Source: Sphingomonas sanguinis NBRC 13937 (GTDB taxonomy: Bacteria > Pseudomonadota > Alphaproteobacteria > Sphingomonadales > Sphingomonadaceae). Taken from it: 64,000 nt of DNA. The stretch covers positions 1 to 64,000 of the forward strand of contig NZ_BCTY01000012.1 of NCBI RefSeq assembly GCF_001591005.1. The letters run 5' to 3'. Below the pieces are notes generated by a model. It was not told the DNA's origin. It saw only the letters and a program-made list of their open reading frames with translations, and searched no databases. Position 1 is the first letter of the stretch. Each line of letters starts with the position of its first letter. This document shows positions 16,170-33,984 of the stretch, piece after piece. A program made the translations under genes and the position numbers.

Positions 16170-17957
16170 TCAATTCTTGTAGAGCGCGTCCAGGCGCTCG
16201 CCATACACCTCGCGCAGGACGTGGCGGCGGATTTTCAGCGACGGGGTGAGCTGCTCGTTCTCGATCGCGAAGGGTTCGTCGGCGATGATGAAGCGGCGGA
16301 TGCGCTCGGTCACCGACAGGTCGCGGTTCACCCGGTCGATCGCCGACGAGATCGCCGCGCGAAAGTCCAGATCGTCGTCCAGCGCGGCGCGGTTGCAGCC
16401 CGTGCCCGACTTGGCGCACCATTCGGCGGTCCATTCCGCATCGGGCACGATCAGCGCGACCATATAGGGCCGCCGATCGCCCGCGATCATGGCCTGGCCG
16501 ATCTCGGGCTGGAGGGTGAGCATGCCCTCGACCTTCTGGGGGGCGACATTCTCGCCCTTGTCGTTGATGATCAGGTCCTTCTTGCGGTCGGTGATGCGCA
16601 GGCGCCCGGCCGCGTCGAACTCGCCGATATCGCCGGTATGGAGCCAGCCGTCCTTGAGCACCCGCTCGGTCTCGACCGGGTTGCGCCAATAGCCGTGCAT
16701 GACCAGCTCGCCGCGCACCAGGATCTCGCCATCCTCGGCAATCCGCACCTCGGTGTCGAGCAGAGGGGGGCCGACCGTGTCCATGCGCACGCCCGACTTG
16801 GGGCGGTTGCAGGCGATGACCGGCGCGGCTTCGGTTTGGCCATAGCCCTGGAGCAGGGTAAGGCCGATCGAGTGGAAGAACAGCCCGATCTCGGGGTTGA
16901 GCGGCGCGCCGCCCGATACCATTGCCTTCAGCCGCCCGCCGAAGCGCTTGGCGATCTTGGGCTTGAACAGCGTGTTGACCGCCAACTGCGCGGGGCGGTC
17001 GATCAGGCGCAGGCGGCCGTCATAGCTGCGGCGACCGAGCGTCTGCGCCTGGTCGAGCAGCTTGGCACCCATCCCGCCCTTCTTCTCGATCGCCTTGGCG
17101 ATGCGGGTGTGCAGCACCTCGAACAGGCGGGGGACGACGAACATGATCGTCGGTCCGACCTCCTCCATATTGGCGGCCAGCTTGTCGAGCCCTTCGGCAT
17201 AATAGATCTGGCCGCCCAGCGAGATGGGGAAATGCTGGCCGCCGGTATGTTCATAGGCGTGGGAGAGGGGGAGGAAGGACAGGAACACCTCGTCCCCCCA
17301 GCCGAAATCCTCCTCGATGATCGCGCTGCATCCGGCGCAATTGTGCAGGATCGCGCCGTGATGCTGCATCACCCCGCGCGGCGCACCGCCGGTGCCCGAG
17401 GTATAGATGATGCAGGCCAGGTCCTCGCGGGTGAAGTCGGCCTGCGTCGCCGCCTTTGCCGGATCGGTCGGATGCGCGGCGATCATCGCGTCATATTGGT
17501 GGCAGTCGATATGCGACGGCCCGAGCTTCAGCGGCTCGAACCCGATGACCGTCTGGACATGGTTGGAGCGGAGCGCGGCGGGCATCAGCGTCGCCGCCAG
17601 CTTCTGGGTCGACACGATGATCGCGCGCGCGCCCGAATTCTCGATGATATGGGTGTGATCACGCTCGGTATTGGTGGTGTAGGTCGGCACGGTGACACAG
17701 CCCGCCGCCATGATGGCGAGGTCGGCGATGCACCATTCGGGGCGGTTTTCCGACACCAGCATCACCCGGTCGCCGCGCTGGAGACCGGTCGCCTTCAATC
17801 CCGCGGCCAGGCTGGCCACCCGGCGCGCGGCCTCGGCCCAGCTGATCGACTGCCAGGCCCCGGCGTCCTTGCGCCACAGGAAGGGAGCGTCCCCCTTCTC
17901 GGCGGCGCGCGCGAAGAACATGGTGACGAGATTGGGGAAATATTCGAGCGTACGCAT
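16170..17957 (-). CDS. Long-chain acyl-CoA ligase (AMP-forming)
   Basis: 595 residues; activates fatty acids to acyl-CoA via acyl-AMP. ANL-superfamily motifs appear in order: the phosphate loop IIYTSGTGGAPRGV (A3, with GG where TG is usual), the adenine motif LQGYGQTEAAPV (A5), the hinge and ATP site DGWLHTGDIG (A7), and ITDRKKDLIINDKGENVAP with the C-terminal flexible hinge. Lengths of 590-600 fit the FadD15-like plant/mycobacterial-type subgroup rather than E. coli FadD. It is a single gene with no ribosomal or lipid-operon neighbours; ATG 17957 fits the family start. Confidence 0.88.
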   Translation of the reverse strand: MRTLEYFPNLVTMFFARAAEKGDAPFLWRKDAGAWQSISWAEAARRVASLAAGLKATGLQRGDRVMLVSENRPEWCIADLAIMAAGCVTVPTYTTNTERDHTHIIENSGARAIIVSTQKLAATLMPAALRSNHVQTVIGFEPLKLGPSHIDCHQYDAMIAAHPTDPAKAATQADFTREDLACIIYTSGTGGAPRGVMQHHGAILHNCAGCSAIIEEDFGWGDEVFLSFLPLSHAYEHTGGQHFPISLGGQIYYAEGLDKLAANMEEVGPTIMFVVPRLFEVLHTRIAKAIEKKGGMGAKLLDQAQTLGRRSYDGRLRLIDRPAQLAVNTLFKPKIAKRFGGRLKAMVSGGAPLNPEIGLFFHSIGLTLLQGYGQTEAAPVIACNRPKSGVRMDTVGPPLLDTEVRIAEDGEILVRGELVMHGYWRNPVETERVLKDGWLHTGDIGEFDAAGRLRITDRKKDLIINDKGENVAPQKVEGMLTLQPEIGQAMIAGDRRPYMVALIVPDAEWTAEWCAKSGTGCNRAALDDDLDFRAAISSAIDRVNRDLSVTERIRRFIIADEPFAIENEQLTPSLKIRRHVLREVYGERLDALYKN

Positions 17958-18029
17958 GGTGTCTCTCCCACCGGCCCGTATCGCTGGACGTAACGCGCGA
18001 GCGGGCTCTTTGTTGTAATGTCGTAAGGG

Positions 18030-19775
18030 TTATTCCGCCGGGCGACCGGGCTTGTCGCCGACGCGGGTGATCGCGCTGGTCCGTCCGGTCACATCGATCG
18101 CGACGCCTTCGCTGCGCGGATCGGCGGCACCGACCCAGCGGCCGCCGATCCGCTCGATGGCATTGGCCTTCAGCCCCATCGGCGCGACGACCACCGTCTC
18201 GCCCAGCGCTTGCAGGCCGGGGACCAGCGCCTCCAGCGATGTGCCCTGTTCGACCGTGGCAACCTTATAGGGCGCAAAGAGCAACCCTTGCGCGATCGCG
18301 TCCTGCGCGCTCAGCTTCCAGTCGATGACGCCGATGATCGCCTTGGCGACCTGAGTGATGATGGTCGCCCCGCCCGCAGCACCCACCGCCAGCCGGACCT
18401 TGCCGTCGGGGCCATAGACGATGGTCGGCGACATCGAGCTGCGCGGGCGCTTGCCCCCTTCGACCCGGTTGGCGACCAGATCGCCGTCCTTGACTGGCAC
18501 GATGTCGAAATCGGTCAGCTCGTTGTTCAACATCGTGCCGTCGACCGACAGGCCGGAGCCGAACGAACCCTCGACCGTGGTCGTCACCTCGGCAACGTTA
18601 CCGGCGGCGTCAACGGTGACGAGATCGGTGGTGCCGGGCACCTCGCTGACCGGCGCACGCACGCGGGGCGGGGCACCTGGCGGCGTACCGGGCGACACCG
18701 ACGCCATGGTGCGGTCCGGCGCAATCAGCGCGGAGCGGCTGGCGATATAAGCCGGGTCGAACAACCCCTTGATCGGCACCCGGACATAATCGGGATCGCC
18801 CAGATACATGTCGCGGTCCGCATAGGCGAGGCGCGAGGCTTCGGCGAACAGATGCCAGGCTTGCGGAGAATCCTTGCCCAGCTTGGCCATGTCGAAGCGT
18901 TCGAGCAGCTTCAGGATCGACAACATGGTCGAACCGCCGCCCGAGGACGGGCCCATGCTGCAAATCCGATAGCCGCGATAGGTGGCGCAAAGCGGCGGGC
19001 GTGGCTTGGCGGCGTAGCTGGCCAGGTCGCCGGTCGTCATCTTCGACGGATTGCGCGTCGCGGTGTTCACCGTCGTCACCAGCTTCTGGGCCTGGGGCCC
19101 GACATAGAAGCTGTCGGGGCCGAGCTTGGCGATCCGCTCCAGCAGGGCGGCCTGTTCGGGATTGCGGATGATGCTGCCGAGCGGGAGCACCTGCCCGTCG
19201 GGACCGGTCAGCCGCGCGCGGGTGGTGGCATCGACATGGCCGCCATAGCGGGTCAGCGCGGTCTGGAGGCGCGGGGTCAGCTTGAATCCGTCGCGCGCCA
19301 GCCGGATGGCGGGCTGGAACAGCCGCGCCCAGGGCAGCTTGCCGCCCTGCGCATGAGCCAGCGCCATGCCGCGCAGCGCGCCGGGGACGCCGACGCTACG
19401 CCCGCCGGGCACCGCATCGGCATGGCTGAGCGGGCGGCCATCGGGGCCGTAGAACCAGTCGGGCGTCGCGGCCATCGGCGCGGTTTCGCGCGCGTCGATC
19501 GTATTGGTGCCGCGTGCGTCATGGCGCACCCAATAGCTGCCGCCGCCGATACCGGAGCTTTGCGGCTCGACCACGTTCAGTGCCAGCATCGTCGCGATCG
19601 CGGCGTCGGTCGCGCTGCCCCCTGCGCGCAGGATTTCCACCCCGGCGGCGGCCGCGCGCGGATCGGCGGCGCTGACCATCCCGGTGGCGGGAGCCTTGGC
19701 GGCGGGCTGGCGCGCTTCGACGGGCGCGGCGAGCGGCAGCGCGAGCGCCGCGACGGACAAGAGCCAGTGCTTCAT
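18030..19775 (-). CDS. ggt: Gamma-glutamyltransferase
   Basis: 581 residues from ATG 19775, which opens a Sec signal (MKHWLLSVAALALPLAAP, cleavage near EARQ); longer starts lack a signal. It is made as a proenzyme and self-cleaves before the catalytic Thr, here T382 in GTTDLVTVD. Downstream GSFGSGLSVDGTMLNNELTDFD is the oxyanion/lid region of the small subunit. It cleaves the gamma-glutamyl bond of glutathione in the periplasm. The stop of pyrD's upstream neighbour region is not shared; the pyrD gene lies 46 bp upstream in the same direction, so they may be cotranscribed. Confidence 0.93.
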   Translation of the reverse strand: MKHWLLSVAALALPLAAPVEARQPAAKAPATGMVSAADPRAAAAGVEILRAGGSATDAAIATMLALNVVEPQSSGIGGGSYWVRHDARGTNTIDARETAPMAATPDWFYGPDGRPLSHADAVPGGRSVGVPGALRGMALAHAQGGKLPWARLFQPAIRLARDGFKLTPRLQTALTRYGGHVDATTRARLTGPDGQVLPLGSIIRNPEQAALLERIAKLGPDSFYVGPQAQKLVTTVNTATRNPSKMTTGDLASYAAKPRPPLCATYRGYRICSMGPSSGGGSTMLSILKLLERFDMAKLGKDSPQAWHLFAEASRLAYADRDMYLGDPDYVRVPIKGLFDPAYIASRSALIAPDRTMASVSPGTPPGAPPRVRAPVSEVPGTTDLVTVDAAGNVAEVTTTVEGSFGSGLSVDGTMLNNELTDFDIVPVKDGDLVANRVEGGKRPRSSMSPTIVYGPDGKVRLAVGAAGGATIITQVAKAIIGVIDWKLSAQDAIAQGLLFAPYKVATVEQGTSLEALVPGLQALGETVVVAPMGLKANAIERIGGRWVGAADPRSEGVAIDVTGRTSAITRVGDKPGRPAE

Positions 19776-19821
19776 GGCCGCGACCCTAGCGGCAAGCCTC
19801 GCCCCACGCCAAGCCGTAACG

Positions 19822-20850
19822 TCAGGCGCCGACGGCCTCCGCCACGTTGGTGAACCCGTCGCGGGCGAGCAGTCCATCGAGATCGGCAAGGATGCGGGCG
19901 GCGAGGCCCGGCCCTTCATAGACCAGCGCCGAATAGAGCTGGACCAGGCTGGCCCCGGCCCGGATGCGGGCATAGGCCTCCGCGCCGGAGTCGATCCCAC
20001 CCGCCGCGATCAGCGTCATCGCCGCCCCGGTCGCCTTGCGGAAATCGGTCAGCCGCGCGCGGGCGAGCGGGGCGAGCGGACGGCCCGACAGCCCGCCGGT
20101 CTCGGCGGCGTTGCGGCTCTTTACGTCCGGCCGGGTGATGGTGGTGTTGCCGATGATGATCGCGTCCAGCCGGTTGTCGATCGCGGCGCGCGCAATCTCG
20201 TCGATCTGGGCGGGCTCGAGATCGGGGGCGACCTTCAGGAACAGCGGCACCCGGCCCGCCGCCGCGCGCGACGCGGCCAGCAGTTCGGCGAGCGCGGCGC
20301 CATGTTGCAGGTCGCGCAGGCCCGGCGTGTTGGGGCTGGAGATGTTGATCGTGACATAGTCGGCGATCGGTGCCGCCTGGGTCACGCCGTGGCGATAATC
20401 GGCAATGCGGTCCGCGGCGTCCTTGTTCGCGCCGACATTGATGCCCAGCACGCCCTTGCGCTTGGCGGCCTTCGCCCGCGCCAGTCCTGCGTCCAGCCCG
20501 CCATTGTTGAAGCCATAACGGTTGACCACGCCCTGGTCCTCGACCAGCCGGAACAGGCGGGGCTTGGGATTGCCGGGCTGGGGTTTCGGGGTCAGCGTGC
20601 CGATCTCGACCAGGCCGAAGCCCAGGCCGAAAAAGCCGTCGATCGCCTCGCCATTCTTGTCGACGCCCGCCGCCAGCCCCAGCGGATTGGCGAAGTCGAT
20701 CCCCGCCACCGTGGTCGCAAGGCGCGGATAGCGTGCCGGATCGGCCCCCATCGGCGCGCCGAGTGTGCCCCAGCGCGACAGCATCGCGACCGTCAGACCA
20801 TGGGCGCGTTCGGCATCGAGCGCGAAGAGGAGCGGGTGATAAAAGGCCAT
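19822..20850 (-). CDS. pyrD: Dihydroorotate dehydrogenase, class 2
   Basis: 342 residues; membrane-associated FMN and quinone-dependent oxidation of dihydroorotate to orotate in pyrimidine synthesis. The N-terminal helix pair (YHPLLFALDAERAHGL) is the class 2 membrane/quinone domain. FMN-site and catalytic motifs follow: NPLGLAAGVDKNGE, NRYGFNN, and NISSPNTPGLRDLQ containing the class 2 catalytic Ser. IAAGGI and VQLYSALVYEGPGL close the barrel. Length and layout are standard. The + strand gene beyond it is divergent, separated by repeat A3. Confidence 0.95.
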   Translation of the reverse strand: MAFYHPLLFALDAERAHGLTVAMLSRWGTLGAPMGADPARYPRLATTVAGIDFANPLGLAAGVDKNGEAIDGFFGLGFGLVEIGTLTPKPQPGNPKPRLFRLVEDQGVVNRYGFNNGGLDAGLARAKAAKRKGVLGINVGANKDAADRIADYRHGVTQAAPIADYVTINISSPNTPGLRDLQHGAALAELLAASRAAAGRVPLFLKVAPDLEPAQIDEIARAAIDNRLDAIIIGNTTITRPDVKSRNAAETGGLSGRPLAPLARARLTDFRKATGAAMTLIAAGGIDSGAEAYARIRAGASLVQLYSALVYEGPGLAARILADLDGLLARDGFTNVAEAVGA

Positions 20851-20913
20851 GTCGGCCCGGTTAGCGGATTGATGGGGGAGGGGGAAGCAGCGGCATCCCT
20901 CTCGCCTTCACTA

Positions 20914-21026
20914 CTCCCCCTTCCGCAGGCGGGAGGGGGGCGGGGGGAGGGCTGCGAGCCTCGCAGAGTCCATCGCCTGTGGCCTTTCCCTCCCCCATCC
21001 CCCTCCCGCCTGCGGGAGGGGAGCGG
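20914..21026. repeat. Intergenic repeat of the A family
   Basis: Two inverted CCCTCCCGCCTGCGGGAGGG-type hairpins (about 20917-20940 and 21000-21021) around a GC-rich spacer with a GCGAGCCTCGC hairpin. The outer hairpins resemble the 108-bp elements in the valine operon. Confidence 0.65.
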
Positions 21027-21110
21027 CAAGATCAGCGGGCGGACGTTATCTTCCCCAACGGAACGCTATCACCCAACATGGGTTGGTGGGGACCTACTGG
21101 GAGAGCCCCG

Positions 21111-22199
21111 ATGAAGACCCCCGTCACTTTCACCCCCCAGGTCGAAGACGTGAAGCCCGAAGAGGGCGAAACCGTCGACCAGATGAAGCAGTCGTTCGAA
21201 CATATCCTAGACACCACGTCCAAGGATTATGGCCATGGCGTCCGCGCCGTCCATGCCAAGGCGCATGGCATCATCCGGGGCAAGCTGAAGGTTCACGATA
21301 ACCTCCCCCCCGAACTGGCACAGGGGCTTTTCGCCAAGCCGGGCGAATATGATGCGGTGGCGCGTATCTCGACCAATCCGGGCGATATCTTGGACGACGC
21401 CATCGGCCTGCCGCGCGGGCTAGCGCTCAAGGTCATCGGGGTCGAGGGCGAGCGGCTGCCGGGTTCGGAGGGCGATGCGACGCAGGATTTCGTCATGGCC
21501 AATGCGCCGGTCTTCACCGCGCCGACGGCGGATGCCTTCGCCAAGAATTTGAAGATGCTCGCCTCCACCACCGACAAGTTCGAGGGCGGCAAGAAGCTGC
21601 TGTCGGGCATCCTGCGCGGCATCGAGGCGACGCTGGAGACGGTCGGCCTGGAGAGCGCGACGCTCCAGACGCTGGGCGGGGCCAAGCAGGTGCACCCGCT
21701 GGGCGAGACCTATTACAGCCAGACGCCGTTCCGCTACGGCGACCATATCGCCAAGTTCGGCCTATTCCCGGTCAGCCCCGCGCTGACCCAGCTGACTGGC
21801 GATACCGTCAGCACGCATGACCGTCCCGATGCCCTTCGCGAAGTGGTGCGCGAGGTGATGATCGAGCAGGGTGGCCAATGGGAGCTGCGCGTTCAGCTCA
21901 ACCGCGACCTCGACGCCATGCCGATCGAGGATGCCACCGCCGAGTGGAGCGAGGAGGATAGCCCGTACATCACCGTGGCGACCTTCACGGCAGAACCGCA
22001 GATCAGTTGGCAGGACGGCCAGACCAACGCGATCGACGATGCGCTGTCGTACAGCATCTGGCACGGCCTGGCCGCGCACCAGCCGCTGGGCAATATCAAC
22101 CGGGCGCGCAAGGATACCTATCGTTTCTCGGCCGACTATCGCGGTCGGGTGAATGGTTGCCCGATGCACGAGCCGCGCGCGATGGCCGAGTTGCCGTGA
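21111..22199 (+). CDS. Catalase-fold haem protein
   Basis: 362 residues from ATG 21111. It belongs to the short catalase-like family (y4iL type): RAVHAKAHGIIRGKLKV carries the conserved catalytic His region, followed by the catalase-barrel segments YDAVARISTNPGD, GLALKVIGVEGERL and QDFVMANAPVF. It lacks the classical catalase length and C-terminal domain; relatives include haem peroxidases and allene-oxide-synthase-like enzymes, so hydrogen peroxide removal is only one option. It seems cytoplasmic. The phosphoesterase gene follows after 28 bp on the same strand and is probably in the same transcript. Confidence 0.75.
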   Translation: MKTPVTFTPQVEDVKPEEGETVDQMKQSFEHILDTTSKDYGHGVRAVHAKAHGIIRGKLKVHDNLPPELAQGLFAKPGEYDAVARISTNPGDILDDAIGLPRGLALKVIGVEGERLPGSEGDATQDFVMANAPVFTAPTADAFAKNLKMLASTTDKFEGGKKLLSGILRGIEATLETVGLESATLQTLGGAKQVHPLGETYYSQTPFRYGDHIAKFGLFPVSPALTQLTGDTVSTHDRPDALREVVREVMIEQGGQWELRVQLNRDLDAMPIEDATAEWSEEDSPYITVATFTAEPQISWQDGQTNAIDDALSYSIWHGLAAHQPLGNINRARKDTYRFSADYRGRVNGCPMHEPRAMAELP

Positions 22200-22227
22200 C
22201 GCGGCCGCAGCGGCTAGGACGGGCGGC

Positions 22228-23001
22228 ATGATCCGCCTGTTTCATGTCAGCGACGTGCATTTCGGTGCCGAGGACCCCGCCGCGCTCGCCTGGTTCGCCG
22301 AGCGGGTGGCGGTGGGAAAGCCCGATGCCGTCATCATGACCGGCGACCTGACCATGCGCGCTACGAAGCGCGAGTTCCAGGCGGGCGGCGCCTGGCTGCA
22401 ATCGCTGGGCGTGCCGGTGACGGTCGAGGTCGGCAATCACGACATCCCCTATTATTGGGACCCGTTCCGGCGGCTATTCGCCCCCTATCAGCGCTATGCC
22501 GCGATCGAACGGATGATCGAGAAGCCGCTCGACCTGCCCGGCGTGACCGTGGTGCCGCTAAAGACCACCGCGCGCGCGCAGTGGCGGTGGAACTGGTCCA
22601 AGGGGCGGGTGAGCAGCGGTTCCCTCCGCCGCGCGCTGGCGCTGATCGAGCAGGCGCCGAAGGATCATCTGATCCTGGTCGCCGCGCACCACCCGCTGAT
22701 CGAGGGGCCGACCAAGGGCACCGCGAAGACCCGCAACGGCGACGTAGCGCTGAGTCAGCTGGCGGCGGCGGGCGCCCATGCGGTGCTGTCGGGCCATGTC
22801 CATGACCCGTTCGACGTGCCGGTCGAGCGCGACGGTCGGATCATCCGCATGATCGGCGCAGGCACCCTGTCCAAGCGCACTCGCAAGACGCCCCCCGCCT
22901 TTAACGAAATCCGGGTGGAGGGGCGTGGCTTCGAAACGCTCGTCCGCACCTTCGGCGAACGTTCACCGCATGTGATTACCGAGGATATGCGGGCGGGGTG
23001 A
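22228..23001 (+). CDS. Metallophosphoesterase
   Basis: 257 residues from ATG 22228. All calcineurin-like motifs are present in order: SDVHFG, GDLT, GNHD, AAHHP and SGHVHDP, giving a di-metal centre. Related to CpdA/Icc-type phosphodiesterases, but the substrate (cAMP, other nucleotides or phospholipid) cannot be assigned. The gap of 28 bp from the catalase-like gene suggests cotranscription. It converges on the pseudogene at 23019, 17 bp away. Confidence 0.87.
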   Translation: MIRLFHVSDVHFGAEDPAALAWFAERVAVGKPDAVIMTGDLTMRATKREFQAGGAWLQSLGVPVTVEVGNHDIPYYWDPFRRLFAPYQRYAAIERMIEKPLDLPGVTVVPLKTTARAQWRWNWSKGRVSSGSLRRALALIEQAPKDHLILVAAHHPLIEGPTKGTAKTRNGDVALSQLAAAGAHAVLSGHVHDPFDVPVERDGRIIRMIGAGTLSKRTRKTPPAFNEIRVEGRGFETLVRTFGERSPHVITEDMRAG

Positions 23002-23018
23002 GCCGCTCTCCCCTCTAC

Positions 23019-23509
23019 TCAAAGGGGAGAGCAATAGTCCCGGGCGAATTTGCGGTAATAGGCGGCTGAGCCCATGTTTCTGGCTGTGGCGAAGCGTGCC
23101 GCCACCGCGCTGGCCCCGGACGATCCGGTTCGGAAGACCTGAGTCAGTTGCTCGGGGCGGTTGCCATCGGGATTCACGCCGCGTCCCTCTGCGTCGAACC
23201 GCTAGGCGGCGATGACTTGCGACCCATTGACCTTCAGCACGCCTTGGCTCGCACGCCCGCCATCCGTCCTAGAAAGAACTGATAGGGCTCGCCGGTGCCG
23301 AGGCGCAGGACGCCCAGTCCTTCGGCCATTCCTTGGGCGCATGGGCCCAGCCAGCGAGCGGGACGCTGGGAGAGATCGGCCGGGATGGTTACGCGACACG
23401 AGTTCTGTGCGGCTGGGGGCTTCGCGTCGCCATCGGCCGAACAGGCGCCAGCACTTCCCAGGGTCAGCATGATGCCGAAAGCGGCAGCGGCATGGGTTAG
23501 GCGGATCAT
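23019..23509 (-). pseudogene. Broken lipoprotein gene (frameshift plus amber stop)
   Basis: ATG 23509 opens a lipoprotein-like protein (hydrophobic core, Cys in GACSADG) that runs to YQFFLGRM and then ends by frameshift at TGA about 23234. In another frame the protein continues directly as GRASQGVLKVNGSQVIAA, meets an in-frame TAG at 23202-23204, and carries on as RFDAEGRGVNPDG through YYRKFARDYC to TGA at 23019. Restoring both lesions gives a ~160-residue secreted protein. The shift lies around 23260-23275 in a G-rich stretch. The intact family was not recognised. It lies 23 bp after the Pro-rich gene, same strand. Confidence 0.72.
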
Positions 23510-23532
23510 CCCGTTCGCGTAGATTGTCCGCT

Positions 23533-24765
23533 TTACGCCTTCATCACATGCGGACGTGCGGCGACCTGGTCGTACATGCGGCCCGGCTGGTCGAGCCAGA
23601 TGGGCGACAGCTTGGCCGAATCGACCCGCTCCAGCCCGACCGCATAGGCGCAGCGGGCTACGCCCCAGTCGGTGTGGGCGGCGGCGGACAGGATCGGCAC
23701 GAACATCGGGCGGCCTGCCGCGTCGATGACATGAATCGCCTCGCGCGGCAGGGCGGTGACGCCGCGCACCGTGCGGCTCTCGCCGGGGCCCAGCGCGAAG
23801 GGCGGGACGATGGGGCGGCCCTGGGGCTGGCGGGCCAGCTCGACCAGTTGCGCGTCGAGGCCCGCATGGGCGCTCAGCAGTCGCAGGTCGACCGCGACCC
23901 GGCCGATCGGGGTCGCGCCGCTATTATGCACGGTGACTTCGGCCTCGATCGTCGCCGACAGCATGTTTAGCCCGACGCGGACGGGCCGTGCCTCGACCGC
24001 CAGGAAGCTGGGTTCGGGCGGCAGCGGGGGGGCGGCGGGCTGGCGCGGCGCGGGCGGGACCGGCGCGGGCATGGCGGCGGCGGGAGCAAGCGGCTCGGGG
24101 CGTTCTTCCTCGGCCCTGGGCGTCGGGGCGGGCAGCGACCGCACGGGGCGACCCCGGCGGCCCAGCCAGATGCCGATGCCCAGCGCGACGACGCCGACAC
24201 CGACCAGCCATGCCCAGAAGGGCAGGGCGCTCGCCATCTCGCCCTGCTGCTCGGGCGAGGAGGTGCCGGGCTCGGCGATGGCGGGAGTGCCCTGGCCGTT
24301 GGTCACCGTCATGCCGTCCATGCCGGGCTCCACGGGCGGGGCCAATCGCGATTCGCGATCGGGCAGGCGGGTTGCGGGCGGCTCGGGCGAGGCGACGGGC
24401 GACGGCTCGGCCTCGGGCGTCGCGCTGGGCGTGGGCGACGGAGTCGGGCGTGGCGTGGCGCGCGGGGTCGGGGTGGCACGGGGCGTCGGGGAGGGAGCGG
24501 GAGCCGGTGTGGCCTGGCCCGACGTCTGGCCCGGCAGGACGATGCGCGGCGCGGGCGGCGTCGGCACCGGCGTCTGCGTGCCCTGCGGCGTGGTGCCGCG
24601 CGGGGTCAGGCTGAATCCGTCCAGCCCGCCTGTCGAGGGACGGGCGGCATCATTGTCCTGCGACGTGGTCTGAAGCGGCGCGGCGGCGATCGGCATCGGA
24701 GCGAGCACCGGGGCCAGCGTCAGGGCAAGAAGGCGCGCGACGCGACGCGGCCCGGACGATGTCAT
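23533..24765 (-). CDS. Pro-rich single-pass envelope protein
   Basis: About 410 residues. GAGGA lies 9 bp before the second in-frame ATG (24765) and touches the first (24774), so 24765 is preferred. Order: signal-like N-terminus (LLALTLAPVLAPMPIAAA), a long Pro/Thr/Ala region with TPRAT-type repeats (about 60-145), one membrane helix (FWAWLVGVGVVALGIGIWLG), a second Pro-rich linker, then a ~150-residue C-terminal domain beginning VRVGLNMLSATIEAEVTVHN with an immunoglobulin-like beta pattern. The family is not recognised; cell-envelope structural or anchoring roles are possible. It is divergent from rpoB. Confidence 0.75.
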   Translation of the reverse strand: MTSSGPRRVARLLALTLAPVLAPMPIAAAPLQTTSQDNDAARPSTGGLDGFSLTPRGTTPQGTQTPVPTPPAPRIVLPGQTSGQATPAPAPSPTPRATPTPRATPRPTPSPTPSATPEAEPSPVASPEPPATRLPDRESRLAPPVEPGMDGMTVTNGQGTPAIAEPGTSSPEQQGEMASALPFWAWLVGVGVVALGIGIWLGRRGRPVRSLPAPTPRAEEERPEPLAPAAAMPAPVPPAPRQPAAPPLPPEPSFLAVEARPVRVGLNMLSATIEAEVTVHNSGATPIGRVAVDLRLLSAHAGLDAQLVELARQPQGRPIVPPFALGPGESRTVRGVTALPREAIHVIDAAGRPMFVPILSAAAHTDWGVARCAYAVGLERVDSAKLSPIWLDQPGRMYDQVAARPHVMKA

Positions 24766-24943
24766 GAAATCCATTCCTCGCGGTAACTATACTCTTCCGG
24801 CCGTTCGAGCCACCGGCCCGAGCACCCAAGCCGTGCCCGGTCGACCCGACGGATGCAACCCCCTTGTGTAGCGCGATATGCGGCCAATATATGGCAGACA
24901 CCCGCCAAGGCGGAACTTTCCGCCCCGCAACGCGTGCCCGTGT

Positions 24944-24972
24944 TTGACACTTTGGGGGCGAGCGCCTATATC
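24944..24972 (+). promoter_or_regulatory. Sigma-70-type promoter of rpoBC
   Basis: TTGACA (24944-24949), 17-bp spacer, TATATC (24967-24972): a perfect -35 and good -10. Transcription would start near 24980, leaving a leader of about 180 bases before rpoB. Confidence 0.8.
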
Positions 24973-24979
24973 CGGGGCA

Positions 24980-25162
24980 TCCACCACAATCTTCGGGAAA
25001 TGATGCGCCTTCGCGCAGCGTGTCGGTCGAATGGGAGATTGCTGGTTTAGCAGACGCCGGATGCCGCCGCAGATACTTGCGCGCGGCCTTTCGGCGTCTG
25101 TCGTTGCGTCTGGTCCGGAGGCATCCGGGCAGTGATTTACGGCTGACGAGGCAGACAGACCC
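24980..25162 (+). promoter_or_regulatory. Structured 5' leader of rpoB
   Basis: CAGACGCCG (25051-25059) pairs perfectly with CGGCGTCTG (25092-25100). CGGATGCC (25058-25065) pairs perfectly with GGCATCCG (25120-25127). The two 5' arms overlap by two bases and the second pairing crosses the first, so they are alternatives or a pseudoknot. No coding region is supported here. A role in attenuation is inference. Confidence 0.5.
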
Positions 25163-29341
<4,179 letters not shown>

Positions 29342-29351
29342 GATCAGGGAA

Positions 29352-29377
29352 GCCGGTGGGGCACATGCTCCACCGGC
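29352..29377 (+). promoter_or_regulatory. Intercistronic hairpin between rpoB and rpoC
   Basis: GCCGGTGG pairs with CCACCGGC over a 10-base loop in the 86-bp gap. There is no T-tract, so an RNA-processing or stabilising element is likelier than a terminator. Confidence 0.45.
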
Positions 29378-29427
29378 GCCTTGTCTACCTCGCCCGATGA
29401 ATTTTCCCTCCCTGTGAGGAAAGCAAA

Positions 29428-33714
<4,287 letters not shown>

Positions 33715-33740
33715 TCCGTCTAACGGATTGGAAACAAAGG

Positions 33741-33774
33741 GCCGCCGTCCGGGAAACCGGGCGGCGGCTTTTTA
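33741..33774 (+). terminator. Terminator of rpoBC
   Basis: GCCGCCGTCCGG pairs with CCGGGCGGCGGC (12 bp, one G-U) over a short GAAA-type loop and runs into TTTTT, 26 bp after the rpoC stop. A strong intrinsic terminator. Confidence 0.92.
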
Positions 33775-33984
33775 CCGTCAGCGTCACCAACCGTTCGACG
33801 GAAAGCAGGCCGCCGGTTCCCGGCCATAATTTGTAACAGGAAAACCGACGGATTTGCGCCGAATGGAGGGCGCGCAAGGCCGGATGCAGGAACCGAAAGG
33901 CCCTCCCAACCATATACGAATATTGGAGAAGATCCCGGAGATGCGCGGGTTATTGGTGCATCGCCGGGACCCTGGAGACCTGAA

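Noticed and set aside
23533..24765. Pro/Thr-rich region of the envelope protein as a true repeat array
   Set aside because: The TPRAT-like units are imperfect and short, explained by low complexity.
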